Both the position numbers and the translations under genes were made by a program. Positions 19,445 to 27,738 of a stretch of DNA of 64,000 nucleotides are shown piece after piece; position 1 is the stretch's first letter, and the number at the start of each line of letters is the position of its first letter. Below the pieces are notes generated by a model. That model did no database searches, was not told the origin of the DNA, and saw only the letters and a list, made by a program, of their open reading frames with translations. The stretch lies in NCBI RefSeq assembly GCF_016595465.1, contig NZ_JAENIK010000008.1, forward strand, positions 1 to 64,000. Reading direction: 5' to 3'. This stretch comes from Luteolibacter yonseiensis. GTDB taxonomy: Bacteria > Verrucomicrobiota > Verrucomicrobiia > Verrucomicrobiales > Akkermansiaceae.

Positions 19445-20749
19445 TCAGGGGACCTTGTTGACCACCAATCTCACGAACTTCTTCGGGCTGCCGCCGGGAA
19501 GCGTGTAGCTGATCTGGCCGGGCGTGTTGGCGGTGGGGGTCACCGTCTGCCATGGATCGGTGATGCCGAGGTCGTCGGATTCCTGGATGGCGTAGGTGAC
19601 GTCATTGTTGGTCACCGCCTCGGCACGCTTGTTGAAGCTGACGGTGCCACCGGTGAAGGTTCCCGCGGCTCCGTCGGAAGCGGCGGGATTGAGGGCGAGC
19701 GCATATTCGACCAGGTTGATGATGCCGTCGTTATCCGAGTCGCCGGTGGTTCCTCCGGTCACGTTGTTGGTCGTGGCCCATGAAGCGAAACCACCTGTCG
19801 GAGCAGGAACGCCAACCGCCTGCACCTTCAGGTTCCCAGCGGAATCAAGCGTGATGGCCCCGATGTATTGCCCAAGGCCTACTTCGGCATTCGCGGCGGA
19901 AGAGCCCGAGGTGAGGGTTGCTCCCGTGGTGGTTCTGAGCACACGAAAAATATCCACGGCTGCTTCCACATTCGCGGTGCCGGGCAATTTACCCTGGCCG
20001 AGGATTGCGACGGGATTGTATCCCAGTTTGAAGAAACCTCCGCTCTGGGGAGGGATGAACCCGGAGAGTCCGTTCAAATGATTTTCGGGCAGAAGCACTC
20101 CGGAGGGATTGGCTCCTGACACCGCGCCGGGAATGGCAACGTTCACACCATTATAGATGAAACTCGTGATGTCGTTGTTGACTTGACCGAGAGTCGACGA
20201 GGAGAGGGCATCGTCGTTGGTATTTCCCTGGTAAGGAGCAAACGGCGTCTCCGGGTCAAAGCCTTTTTGATTGGAATCCAGACTGGCTCTCGCACCGGAG
20301 AAATAAACGGTGCGGGCAGGATCTCCCGCGACGGGAGGGTGGGTGACGGGCGGATTACCAGTGGATGCGATAATCGTGGTGATGGCCATCATCCGCACGT
20401 TGGTGGTTTTCAGTCCTTCCGGAACTTCCTCCACCGTGCCGTCCGCCCAGTCTGCGCCGAAAATGGCTTCGAGATCCGCGGCGATGTTGCTGCTGCTGAT
20501 CGAGGGATTCACTGCCGTGACAGGCACATTGTTCTGGGTGTTCGCCCGAAAGGCGGAGGCAGGACCGAGGTTCACCACATAGTAGGTGCTTCCAAAAACC
20601 GTCGGAGCAAGCGGTTGTGAGGTGAGGGAATAAAAGACAAGGGCGAGATCTCCTTGGGCGAAGTCATCCGAGGCGTGGGACATGCCCGGTGTGAGCGCCA
20701 GGACGGCGGTGGTCAGGAGCGCGAGGCTGATTTTGTTTTTCATAATCAT
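19445..20749 (-). CDS. Exported protein, paralogue of the nearby PEP-CTERM protein, with DxDxDG-type tail
   Basis: The 434-residue protein has a signal peptide (KISLALLTTAVLALTPG, ending near HAS). Its first 300 residues align by eye with the PEP-CTERM protein encoded at 22911-23783: GDLALVFY versus GSLAVAFY, VNPSISSSNIAADL versus VNPGIANSNIGGAL, and DWADGTVEEV versus TWADSGTVRW. Instead of a PEP-CTERM anchor it carries the calcium-binding-type DSDNDGIINLVEYAL segment common in Verrucomicrobiota surface proteins, then a C-terminal beta domain ending VRLVVNKVP. ATG 20743 (MKNKIS) is an equally good start. It is the last gene of a four-gene minus-strand cluster. The function is unknown; probably extracellular. 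Confidence 0.8.
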   Translation of the reverse strand: MIMKNKISLALLTTAVLALTPGMSHASDDFAQGDLALVFYSLTSQPLAPTVFGSTYYVVNLGPASAFRANTQNNVPVTAVNPSISSSNIAADLEAIFGADWADGTVEEVPEGLKTTNVRMMAITTIIASTGNPPVTHPPVAGDPARTVYFSGARASLDSNQKGFDPETPFAPYQGNTNDDALSSSTLGQVNNDITSFIYNGVNVAIPGAVSGANPSGVLLPENHLNGLSGFIPPQSGGFFKLGYNPVAILGQGKLPGTANVEAAVDIFRVLRTTTGATLTSGSSAANAEVGLGQYIGAITLDSAGNLKVQAVGVPAPTGGFASWATTNNVTGGTTGDSDNDGIINLVEYALALNPAASDGAAGTFTGGTVSFNKRAEAVTNNDVTYAIQESDDLGITDPWQTVTPTANTPGQISYTLPGGSPKKFVRLVVNKVP

Positions 20750-20809
20750 ATATCTGTAAAATTCAGGTTTGGGGGTTGATCGGGGGTATGATTGCGGGAT
20801 CGGAGAACG

Positions 20810-21592
20810 TCAGGGGGAAGGAACGGGATCGGAGGAGGACACCAGACCGGACGCCAGCGCGGAGAGTTGGTTGAAACGCGCGAATCCGAGCGTGGCCCTG
20901 AGATAGGCGTCGGCTTCCGACCAGATGCGGGCGGCTCGTGCCGGAGGCGTTTCTTCCCACACGGGACCTTCGTCAGGCGATTGCGGCGAGGTTTCCGGAT
21001 TTTCCACCGCGTCCTTGGCGTAGTTTCCAAGTTCGGTGATCGCAAGTTGCTCGTGGGCGGTCAGCGAATCGAAAACCTCGGGAGGCAGCCGGTCGAGCAG
21101 CACGGTGGCGATGGCGGGTTTCACCTCGGCAGGAGAGGCGGCGGTTCGTGTGATGCCGGCGACCCTGGCGTGATCGGGCCGGGTCTCCCGGAGTTCACCC
21201 GCGTCCTGTGGAAACGCGTTGAATGATTCGGCATGGCTGTCCGCTTGCGAGCCAACTCCGGATCGCCGGGTGGAACGTACTGATGCGGGACTTCCGTCCG
21301 CCACCGTTCCGGAGGAAATCCCCGCGACATGGGATGGCGATGACGGGCGTGCCGGCCGCGAATTCCTGTGGGTCTCCACGGCGGACGTTCCTTGTCGCCG
21401 GGGAAGGGTGGAGTTTTCCACCTCGATCATCGGACCGGATGACGGAGGCGCGGCACCGGCCCGCACGTCGTCCGAATGAAGCGAGGAAGATCGGCCGGAC
21501 GGCGCGGTGGCGTCATCCATCCGGTAGAGTGTGATGGAAACAGCCGCGGTGAGGCACGCGATGGCAGCGGCGTTGGCGAGCAATGATTTCAT
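20810..21592 (-). CDS. Signal-bearing protein of unknown function
   Basis: This 260-residue protein is read from ATG 21592. The frame stays open further upstream but that part has no signal-like character. An N-terminal hydrophobic segment (MKSLLANAAAIACLTAAVSI) is followed by about 110 residues of Ser/Arg/Pro-rich, probably disordered sequence. The C-terminus is helical (LLDRLPPEVFDSLTAHEQLAI, then ATLGFARFNQLSAL). I do not recognise the family. It lies between the PstS-like gene and the paralogue above, all on the minus strand with 60- and 104-base gaps, suggesting a shared export or surface role. Confidence 0.65.
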   Translation of the reverse strand: MKSLLANAAAIACLTAAVSITLYRMDDATAPSGRSSSLHSDDVRAGAAPPSSGPMIEVENSTLPRRQGTSAVETHRNSRPARPSSPSHVAGISSGTVADGSPASVRSTRRSGVGSQADSHAESFNAFPQDAGELRETRPDHARVAGITRTAASPAEVKPAIATVLLDRLPPEVFDSLTAHEQLAITELGNYAKDAVENPETSPQSPDEGPVWEETPPARAARIWSEADAYLRATLGFARFNQLSALASGLVSSSDPVPSP

Positions 21593-21636
21593 CTGAAAAT
21601 ACAGTGGCTGATAAGGAGATGTCGCTAAATGCAAAG

Positions 21637-21665
21637 GCTGGTAAGGGGGTGGGACCCTTACCAGC
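21637..21665 (-). terminator. Internal hairpin, possible weak terminator or attenuator
   Basis: A perfect 11-base stem (GCTGGTAAGGG / CCCTTACCAGC, 7-base loop) lies about 30 bases after the PstS-like gene. The T content downstream on the minus strand is weak, so it may reduce rather than stop transcription into the last two genes, or protect the 3' end of the upstream message. Confidence 0.5.
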
Positions 21666-21696
21666 ATGTTTGAATATCCGGGATCGTGATCGGGAA

Positions 21697-22857
21697 TTAC
21701 TTCGGCAGCACGTCGGCTCCGTCGAATTGACGGGTGACCCTCATCTCCGTGAGCTTGACCGTCGAACCGTTGCCAGCCGTTGGGGCGGCGACCAATGCGG
21801 TCTTGAGCGAGGCGAACAGGCTGGCGGAAGCTCCGCTGAGAGCTTGCTTGCGGATCGCCTGGTATTTGCTCCAGAAGGTGTAGTTGCCGTTCTTCACGTT
21901 ATCGACGGAGAAGGGAACTCCGTTGAAGTTGAGTCCGACAGCGCCATTGCCGATGGAGGTGGCCGCATCCGAGGCACCGAGGTAGCCGATCGCATTGAGG
22001 CCCGTGCCGCTGAGCACGTTGCCGAGAGTGCCGCCGCTTGCGTAGCCGCTGTTGAACACTTCCACCGGCGCACTGATGGCCACGTCCGCACCTGTTCCGG
22101 TGACCGTTCCGGGCTGCCACTGGCTGACGGAGGCGAAAGATCCCGCGCCGGTTTCGGCAAGCGCGGTGATACGGGTGCCGGAGTCGGCGTCACGGCCGAA
22201 GGCATACACGAACTCACCCTCGTGCGCGGGGTTGCCGGTGAAGAGGGATTTCTTGGTCTCACCGGTCGCGGTGTAGTGGGCGCGCACCATCTGGTCGGTG
22301 ATGTTGGTGATGCCGACGTCGGCGGTCGCCACCCAGCGGAAAGGGAGGACGAACATGTCCGTTTGTTCGGCAAGCGGGCTGCTCTGGTGGGTGGTGGCGG
22401 ATTGCTTCACGTCGGAAAAGCCGAACTCGGCGACGGTTTCAGCACTCGCGGGTGCGAGGGCGAGCGCGCCGCCGGAGAAGACCTGGACACCTGCGATGGT
22501 GCCGGTGACCGAGGTCGCGATGAGCTTGTTGTCGAGCGGGGTCAGGTTGGAAACATAGTCCACTCCCGAGGCGGAACCGGCCCAGAAGGTACGGATGATG
22601 ACGGCCGTCGGGACGCCACCGACGGTCAGGTTGCCTTTGTAAATGACACCGTCCGCGCTGGCGGCATTGCCTTGGGTGCTGCCGTTGACCATGTAGTAGG
22701 CGAAGGTCCTGTTGGCATCGAGGAGCGACAGGATCTGGCTGTGCACGGTCGAGCGGCCTGCGGTGGATCCGGTGATGTCGATGACGGTCTGACCATTCGC
22801 CGCGCCGAAAAGGGCGAGAGTGGCGGCGGTGGCGAGTAATGCGGTTTTGGATTTCAT
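21697..22857 (-). CDS. PstS-like periplasmic/extracellular binding protein
   Basis: The 386-residue protein has a signal peptide (MKSKTALLATAATLALFGAANG) and features of the phosphate-binding-protein superfamily: an early DITGSTAGRST segment like the N-terminal ligand loop, and GRDADSGTRITALAETG, resembling the R-x-D-x-SGT ligand motif of PstS. No phosphate ABC transporter genes are nearby; its neighbours are a PEP-CTERM protein and its paralogue. A secreted, DING-like or scavenging role is therefore more likely than a classical Pst role. The fold call is good; the ligand is unproven. Confidence 0.75.
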   Translation of the reverse strand: MKSKTALLATAATLALFGAANGQTVIDITGSTAGRSTVHSQILSLLDANRTFAYYMVNGSTQGNAASADGVIYKGNLTVGGVPTAVIIRTFWAGSASGVDYVSNLTPLDNKLIATSVTGTIAGVQVFSGGALALAPASAETVAEFGFSDVKQSATTHQSSPLAEQTDMFVLPFRWVATADVGITNITDQMVRAHYTATGETKKSLFTGNPAHEGEFVYAFGRDADSGTRITALAETGAGSFASVSQWQPGTVTGTGADVAISAPVEVFNSGYASGGTLGNVLSGTGLNAIGYLGASDAATSIGNGAVGLNFNGVPFSVDNVKNGNYTFWSKYQAIRKQALSGASASLFASLKTALVAAPTAGNGSTVKLTEMRVTRQFDGADVLPK

Positions 22858-22910
22858 GATGTTGCTGATTGGATGAATATTGGGGTGTTTGGATGAGGGC
22901 GGGGGTCGGA

Positions 22911-23783
22911 TCAGGCGGAACGGCGGCGGTGGAAGAAAGTCACCACGCCGAGCAGGCCGAGAAGAGCTGCGGACGGCTCCGGGATGACACTGAGGTTGCC
23001 AAGGGAGTCCAAGGCCAGGGTGCCGATGTATTGCGGGCTGCCGACGGCGGCATTCCCATTGGAGTAGCTGGCGGTCAGATCCGCGCCGGTGGTGGTGTTG
23101 ATCAGGCGGTAGATGTCCAGCGCACCTTCAAAAACAAGACCATGCGGGCCGTTTGCGATGGTCCCGGCACCGAGGGTTTGGGTGATGTCGTGGCCGAGGG
23201 TGAAATACCCTCCGCCGGTCACGAACTCATCGATGGACGACGCGTCCGAGATGGGAAGCTGCGCGGCATCCGCATTTCCGACAGTGGCGGTCTCGTTCTG
23301 CACGCTGCCAAAAAATTGGGTGATCTGGCCGCTCACCTGGCTGCGGTTCGAACTGCTCAGGTCGGAAGGGAAGGTGGTGCCGACGTTGAAGTCGGACACG
23401 CCGGTTGACAAATAGCTTGTCCGGCTCGGGTCGCCCGAGACTCCGGTGGGCCCTGCGGCCACTCCGCCGACGACCATCCAGCGCACGGTGCCGCTGTCCG
23501 CCCAGGTCGAACCGAACGCATTGGAGAGCGCGCCGCCGATGTTCGAGTTGGCGATTCCGGGATTCACCGTGGAAACGGAGACGTTGTAGCCGGTATTTTC
23601 ACGGTAGAGACTCGCTTGGCCGAGGTCCACAACAAGCGTGTTGTTCTGGACCACACCGCCGATCACTTGGTAGAAAGCGACGGCAAGACTTCCATTTTCC
23701 AAAGAGACAGCACCCGACGCCGGCAGAGCGAAGAGACCGGCTCCCGCAATGGCGAGCAATGATGATTTGATGACTGATTTCAT
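22911..23783 (-). CDS. PEP-CTERM sorting-domain exported protein
   Basis: The 290-residue protein starts at ATG 23783 (MKSVIKSSLLAIAGAGLFALPASG, a clear signal peptide); frame upstream of this is unlikely to be translated. It ends with the tripartite exosortase signal: VIPEP, a hydrophobic helix (SAALLGLLGVVTFF) and HRRRSA. Such proteins are cut and possibly re-anchored by an exosortase, which is not in this window. The central 240 residues are paralogous to the gene at 19445-20749. It is first in the four-gene minus-strand cluster, 53 bases before the PstS-like gene, behind the tandem operator-like repeats at 23879-23940. Confidence 0.88.
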   Translation of the reverse strand: MKSVIKSSLLAIAGAGLFALPASGAVSLENGSLAVAFYQVIGGVVQNNTLVVDLGQASLYRENTGYNVSVSTVNPGIANSNIGGALSNAFGSTWADSGTVRWMVVGGVAAGPTGVSGDPSRTSYLSTGVSDFNVGTTFPSDLSSSNRSQVSGQITQFFGSVQNETATVGNADAAQLPISDASSIDEFVTGGGYFTLGHDITQTLGAGTIANGPHGLVFEGALDIYRLINTTTGADLTASYSNGNAAVGSPQYIGTLALDSLGNLSVIPEPSAALLGLLGVVTFFHRRRSA

Positions 23784-23878
23784 GGTAGGTTTAAGATGAG
23801 GAACGAGTGACACCGCCGACAGAGGCGTTCCCACTCGGCGAATGACTACCGGCACCCCCTAGGCAGTCAAAGGGCACG

Positions 23879-23940
23879 ATGGTGACAGATCGGTCACAAT
23901 CACCCCTCCTCGTTTATGGTGACAAATAAGTCACAATCAT
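23879..23940 (-). promoter_or_regulatory. Tandem GTGAC-N6-GTCAC operator-like sites upstream of the PEP-CTERM operon
   Basis: Two 25-base direct repeats (23879-23903 and 23916-23940) agree at 21 of 25 positions. Each contains a GTGAC-N6-GTCAC palindrome, with centres 37 bases apart. The geometry resembles CRP/FNR-type sites (TGTGA-N6-TCACA) without matching exactly. They lie about 95-157 bases upstream of the first start codon. Confidence 0.5.
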
Positions 23941-23997
23941 CTCCTCCCCGTTCACACGCAACGGTTCCCAAACAGGCCCGACGCCGCGTCCGGACAC

Positions 23998-24032
23998 GAA
24001 AAACGGCGTGAAGCCCGCACTTCACGCCGTTT
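23998..24032 (-). terminator. Rho-independent terminator of the LURP-one-like gene
   Basis: A 13-base stem (arms 24001-24013 and 24020-24032) with a 6-base loop is followed on the minus strand by a T-run. It lies about 27 bases after the stop of the gene at 24059. Confidence 0.88.
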
Positions 24033-24058
24033 CCCTGGTTTGCCAAAACACGCGGCGG

Positions 24059-24730
24059 TCACCCGCGCTGGCGCTCCAGCATGACGAGCATCATGAAGGA
24101 GAGGAACAGGTTCAGTTCCTCGCGCGGGGTCATTTCACCCAGCTTGTCCAAGCGGAACTTTCCTTCCCAGAAGGCGGGCTGCTTGGTCATCCGCATGGCG
24201 GGCGTTCCGTCGGCCCGCGTCGCCAGGAAGCTCGGGTGGAACAGATAGCCGCTGAACATGCCCACGATCGGGATGTCGCTGAAAAAGGAGTCCGCCACCT
24301 TGGTCCAGACGTTTTCCTCCTGGATCGAGAAGTCCGGATTGTCGTCCCCCGGGTTGAAGGTTTCGTAGTGCGCCTTCCAGATCGAACGCCACCCCCGGCG
24401 TCCCACGCTGCCGATCTCGCGACCGGCGGCATCCGTCGCGTAATAGCGTGCGGACCAGTCGATGACCTTGTTCGCCTTGATGTCCGCCAGGCGGGTGCCC
24501 TGCGAGCTGTCCGTCCAGATTTCCACGTGCTCGCGGAACTTGAACATCTTCTGCTTGGTGTAGAGCACCGTGCGCCCGGTGGCGTCCGTCACCGTCGCCT
24601 GGCTGGCGAGCGCGAGCACCTTGAAGGAAAGCGTCAGGGGATATTGGATCCCCTGGAGCTGGCGGGAGATGTCGTCCGTCGCGGGGTGGGAAGGGAGCGG
24701 CGGCGGAGAATAGGGGTTCGGCATGTTCAT
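24059..24730 (-). CDS. LURP-one-related / Tubby-like fold protein
   Basis: The 223-residue protein has no signal peptide. It begins with a Pro-rich tail (PNPYSPPPLPSHP), then a beta-rich core of the LURP-one-related/scramblase-like type: YPLTLSFKVLALASQATVTDA, VLYTKQKMFKFREHVEIW, and an IGSVGRRGWRSIWKAHYE turn. Near the C-terminus is a hydrophobic helix (NLFLSFMMLVML). The family has a membrane-associated beta-barrel-with-helix fold; the biochemical role in bacteria is unknown. It is transcribed alone, between its own terminator and the terminator of proS. Confidence 0.65.
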   Translation of the reverse strand: MNMPNPYSPPPLPSHPATDDISRQLQGIQYPLTLSFKVLALASQATVTDATGRTVLYTKQKMFKFREHVEIWTDSSQGTRLADIKANKVIDWSARYYATDAAGREIGSVGRRGWRSIWKAHYETFNPGDDNPDFSIQEENVWTKVADSFFSDIPIVGMFSGYLFHPSFLATRADGTPAMRMTKQPAFWEGKFRLDKLGEMTPREELNLFLSFMMLVMLERQRG

Positions 24731-24816
24731 GGGCGCAAGCTAAAGGGCGGGCTTTTCACCGGCAAGTTGGATACCGGAAGAAAATTCCAATCGTCCGCCC
24801 CGCCCCCGCATCCCGC

Positions 24817-24848
24817 AAAAAACAAGGCCGGACGAACCGGCCTTGTTT
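24817..24848 (-). terminator. Rho-independent terminator of proS
   Basis: A perfect 12-base stem (AAACAAGGCCGG / CCGGCCTTGTTT) with a 5-base loop ends in a T-rich run on the minus strand, 22 bases after the proS stop. Confidence 0.9.
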
Positions 24849-24870
24849 CAGGATATCGGAAGGGTTCCGC

Positions 24871-26394
24871 TCAATAGCTCCGGCCCCACAGCGCGCGGAC
24901 CGTGGTTTCACCACCCGTGAGGATGCACTTGCCGCCGGTGGCGGGAAGCTTCACCCCGTCGATGGGCAGGCAGCGGATGGTGATCTTGTGCTGCTTGGAA
25001 AGCACCTCCTCCTGCTCCGGCGTCCCGGCCCATGGGGTGTACAGCCAGCCGGGATTTTCCTTTTCCCAATGCGCGTGGAATGTTTCAAGATCGTCACAAA
25101 CCGTGATGTTCTCATCGCGGAAGGCGGTGGCTCGGGCGAGCAGGTTGTTGTGGATCTCGCCCAGGATGTCGGAAGCACGCTGGATGAATTCGTCCTTTTC
25201 GGAAAACTGCTTTTCGGAAACCGCCTGGTCACGCCGCTGCACGCAGACCTTGCGGGTCTCGATGTCACGGGGGCCGATCTCGATGCGGATCGGCACGCCT
25301 TTCTTGATCCACTCCCATTTCTTCACGCCGCCGTTCAGGTCGCGGGTGTCGACATGCACGCGGAGCGCGTCTCCCTGGTAGGACTGGTTCCGCAGGGTGG
25401 AGGCGAGCGCCTGGCAGGCGTCGAGCACGGCCTGGCGGGTGTCCTCCTTGGGAGTGATCGGCAGGATGACGATCTGCTGGGTGGCGACGCGGGGCGGCAG
25501 GACCAGCCCGTCATCGTCCGAGTGCGCCATGATGATTGTGCCGATCATGCGGGTGGAAACACCCCATGAGGTGGTGTGGGCGTGCTGTACCGTGCCATCG
25601 CGACCGGTGAAGGAGATGTTCTGGGCTTTGGAAAAATTCTGCCCGAGGTAGTGCGAGGTGCCCGCTTGGATCGCCTTCTTGTCCTGCACCATCGCCTCGA
25701 CGGTCAGGGTCATGTCAGCACCCGGGAACCGTTCGTTCTCGGTTTTTTCGCCGGGAATGACAGGGATGGCGAGGTGGTCGCGGAGGAATTCCTCATACTG
25801 CCCGTGCATCAGGCGGGTTTCGTCAATGGCCTCCTCCTTGGTTTCGTGCGCGGTGTGGCCTTCCTGCCAGAGGAACTCGGCGGTGCGGAGGAAAAGACGT
25901 GGCCGCATTTCCCAGCGCATCACGTTCGCCCACTGGTTGATCAGCAGAGGCAGATCCCGGTAGGATTCCACCCAACGCGCGAACGCCGCGCCGATGATGG
26001 TCTCGGAGGTGGGACGGATGACGTAAGGCTCGGCGAGCTCGCCGGAGGGAATCATCTTCGTTTTCCCGGTGACCGGATCTTTCACCGCTTCGAGGCGGTG
26101 ATGCGTGACCACCGCGCACTCGGTGGCGAAGCCCTCGGCGTGTTCCGCCTCTTTCTCAAGATAGGCAAGCGGGATGAGCAGCGGGAAATACGCGTTCTGG
26201 TGCCCGGTCGCCTTGAACCGGCGGTCGAGCTGCTGCTGGATGAGTTCCCAGATGCCGTAGCCCCACGGCTTGATGACCATGCAGCCGCGTGTCTCCGAGT
26301 TCTCGGCGAGGTCGGCGGCTTTGATGACTTGCTGGTACCACTCGGGGAAATCCTGGGCACGGGTGGGGCTGATGGCGGTCTTTTCTGCGGACAT
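24871..26394 (-). CDS. proS: Proline--tRNA ligase, short archaeal/eukaryote-like type
   Basis: Charges tRNA-Pro with proline. At 507 residues from ATG 26394 (MSAEKTAISPT), it is the short type without the internal editing insertion of the E. coli enzyme. Class II signatures include VIRPTSETIIGAAF, MRWEMRPRLFLRTAEFLWQ (motif 2 region) and IGTIIMAHSDDDGLVLPPRVA. The C-terminal part carries the zinc-binding-type extension of this subgroup and ends in LWGRSY. An in-frame ATG eight codons upstream is a less likely start. It is monocistronic with its own terminator. Confidence 0.96.
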   Translation of the reverse strand: MSAEKTAISPTRAQDFPEWYQQVIKAADLAENSETRGCMVIKPWGYGIWELIQQQLDRRFKATGHQNAYFPLLIPLAYLEKEAEHAEGFATECAVVTHHRLEAVKDPVTGKTKMIPSGELAEPYVIRPTSETIIGAAFARWVESYRDLPLLINQWANVMRWEMRPRLFLRTAEFLWQEGHTAHETKEEAIDETRLMHGQYEEFLRDHLAIPVIPGEKTENERFPGADMTLTVEAMVQDKKAIQAGTSHYLGQNFSKAQNISFTGRDGTVQHAHTTSWGVSTRMIGTIIMAHSDDDGLVLPPRVATQQIVILPITPKEDTRQAVLDACQALASTLRNQSYQGDALRVHVDTRDLNGGVKKWEWIKKGVPIRIEIGPRDIETRKVCVQRRDQAVSEKQFSEKDEFIQRASDILGEIHNNLLARATAFRDENITVCDDLETFHAHWEKENPGWLYTPWAGTPEQEEVLSKQHKITIRCLPIDGVKLPATGGKCILTGGETTVRALWGRSY

Positions 26395-26548
26395 GGTTGC
26401 GGCGGAAATAGGAATCACGAATCGCGCTAAAAAACATCAAAAATCGGTGCCAACGCGCCGGATCCGCCGGAGATGCCCCTTATTTCCCCGTGAATGTCAT
26501 TGAAAATCCGGGGCTCGGATTTTTTCGTGCGATTCCCGAGCTGGGGGT

Positions 26549-26577
26549 TTGACAGGGGGGGGCCGAGTTGTCTTACT
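26549..26577 (+). promoter_or_regulatory. Possible sigma-70 promoter for the proline-rich protein gene
   Basis: TTGACA (26549-26554) is a perfect -35 box. A poor -10 candidate (TCTTAC) follows after 16 bases, about 35 bases before the start codon. The -10 match is weak. Confidence 0.4.
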
Positions 26578-26611
26578 GGCGGCACTAAGCAGTAAAAAAC
26601 CTAGCGAGCGC

Positions 26612-27193
26612 ATGAGCGAACACGAAAACCAACCACCAGCTCCGTCCAAGCAGACGTCGAGCGTGCCCCTTAAAAAGGAAACCGTCCGCGTCACTCTGAA
26701 AGCTGCCGACGCACCTCCAGCGGTTCCTTCCGCCACGGTGCCGGTGAAGCCTCCCGTACCAGGCGGTCCACCGACAGCGGTCGGCGGCCCTCCAACAGCG
26801 GTCGGCGGCCCACCACGTCCGCCAGCTCCGGCACCAACCATCCCTCTCCGCACCGCCGGTGCCCCGACGATGGCTCCGGCTCCGACCATCCGCCTCGCGA
26901 CCACCGCGGCTCCCACCAGCCCGGCACGTCCCGGTGGTGTCCCGCAGCAGACGATGGCGCTGCCGAAGGCGACCGTCCAGCTCCAGGCTCCCACCCAGCC
27001 TCTCGGCACCTCGTTCTCCTCGACATCCGCTTCCACGCTCTCATCGAGCGATGACGATGATGAGGTCGAAGAAAACGAAGGCCTCGCCAACATCCTTTCC
27101 GGTGTCGGCCTCGCCGCCGCCCTCATCGTGCTCGTCCTGCAGGTGATGACCGCCAATGCATGGACCGGCGGCGAATGGGGACAACTTTTCTAA
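26612..27193 (+). CDS. Proline/threonine-rich protein with one C-terminal membrane anchor
   Basis: The 193-residue protein starts at ATG 26612 (MSEHENQPPAPSKQ). Residues 30-130 are low-complexity Pro/Thr/Ala/Val with a repeated GGPPTAVGGPPTAVGGPP unit. An acidic patch (SSDDDDEVEENEG) precedes one C-terminal membrane helix (LSGVGLAAALIVLVLQVM). It has no signal peptide, so the long disordered part is probably cytoplasmic and the tail crosses the membrane. I do not recognise the family. The 27-residue membrane mini-protein encoded 27 bases downstream is probably its partner. Confidence 0.7.
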   Translation: MSEHENQPPAPSKQTSSVPLKKETVRVTLKAADAPPAVPSATVPVKPPVPGGPPTAVGGPPTAVGGPPRPPAPAPTIPLRTAGAPTMAPAPTIRLATTAAPTSPARPGGVPQQTMALPKATVQLQAPTQPLGTSFSSTSASTLSSSDDDDEVEENEGLANILSGVGLAAALIVLVLQVMTANAWTGGEWGQLF

Positions 27194-27220
27194 TACCGGA
27201 AACCCACCCTCACCAACATC

Positions 27221-27304
27221 ATGGCACTTCCCATCATCAACATCCTCCTTGCCGGCGTGGTTCTCTTCCTCGCCTTCTCCGCTGCGAATCTGCCGCTCGG
27301 CTGA
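27221..27304 (+). CDS. 27-residue hydrophobic mini-protein
   Basis: This short frame starts ATGGCACTTCCC and encodes one membrane helix: MALPIINILLAGVVLFLAF and a short SAANLPLG end. It begins 27 bases after the stop of the preceding membrane-anchored protein, in the same direction, and is followed by a hairpin. Size, composition and position resemble small membrane subunits or regulators. Support is from composition and context only. Confidence 0.5.
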   Translation: MALPIINILLAGVVLFLAFSAANLPLG

Positions 27305-27330
27305 TCTCCCGGATTGACAAGCAAACTTCA

Positions 27331-27365
27331 CAAGAGCCGCCCCGCATCCCGCAGGGCGGCTCTTG
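27331..27365 (+). terminator. Hairpin after the mini-protein, probable terminator
   Basis: A perfect 12-base GC-rich stem (CAAGAGCCGCCC / GGGCGGCTCTTG, 11-base loop) sits between the two-gene unit and trxA. The T-run is poor (ACGTTT), so termination may be partial. Confidence 0.6.
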
Positions 27366-27396
27366 ACGTTTCGGCAATCTGGTCCAGACTCTCCGC

Positions 27397-27717
27397 ATGG
27401 CTCTCAACCTAACTGACGCAAATTTCCAATCCGAAGTGATCGACTCCGAACTGCCCGTCCTCGTGGACTTCTGGGCGGAATGGTGCGGCCCTTGCAAAAT
27501 GATCGGCCCCGTCATCGATCAAGTCGCCACCGATCTCGAAGGCGTCGCCAAAGTGGCCAAGGTCAACGTCGATGACTCCCGCGAGCTTGCGGTGAAATAC
27601 AACGTGCGCTCGATCCCGCTTCTCCTGTTCTTCAAGAACGGCGAGGTGAAGGACCAGATCGTCGGAGCCAGCGTCACCAAGGACCAGCTCAAGGCGAAGC
27701 TTCAGGCGCTTGCCTGA
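27397..27717 (+). CDS. trxA: Thioredoxin
   Basis: General disulfide reductase of the cytoplasm. At 106 residues it is the normal length for thioredoxin 1. The WCGPC active site is at residues 29-33, after VLVDFWAE. The cis-proline loop is SIPLLLFF, where most thioredoxins have SIPTL. The C-terminal helix is KDQLKAKLQALA. It is monocistronic, between a hairpin upstream and a strong terminator downstream. Confidence 0.96.
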   Translation: MALNLTDANFQSEVIDSELPVLVDFWAEWCGPCKMIGPVIDQVATDLEGVAKVAKVNVDDSRELAVKYNVRSIPLLLFFKNGEVKDQIVGASVTKDQLKAKLQALA

Positions 27718-27738
27718 GGCGTTTCTTCCGGTCTTTCG

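Noticed and set aside
23405-23770. Plus-strand frame rich in Arg
   Set aside because: Shadow of the PEP-CTERM gene; basic composition typical of GC-rich antisense frames.
26497-27156. Minus-strand frame opposite the proline-rich protein
   Set aside because: Both strands of the repeat are open, but only the plus strand has a coherent start, acidic patch and membrane anchor with a downstream partner.
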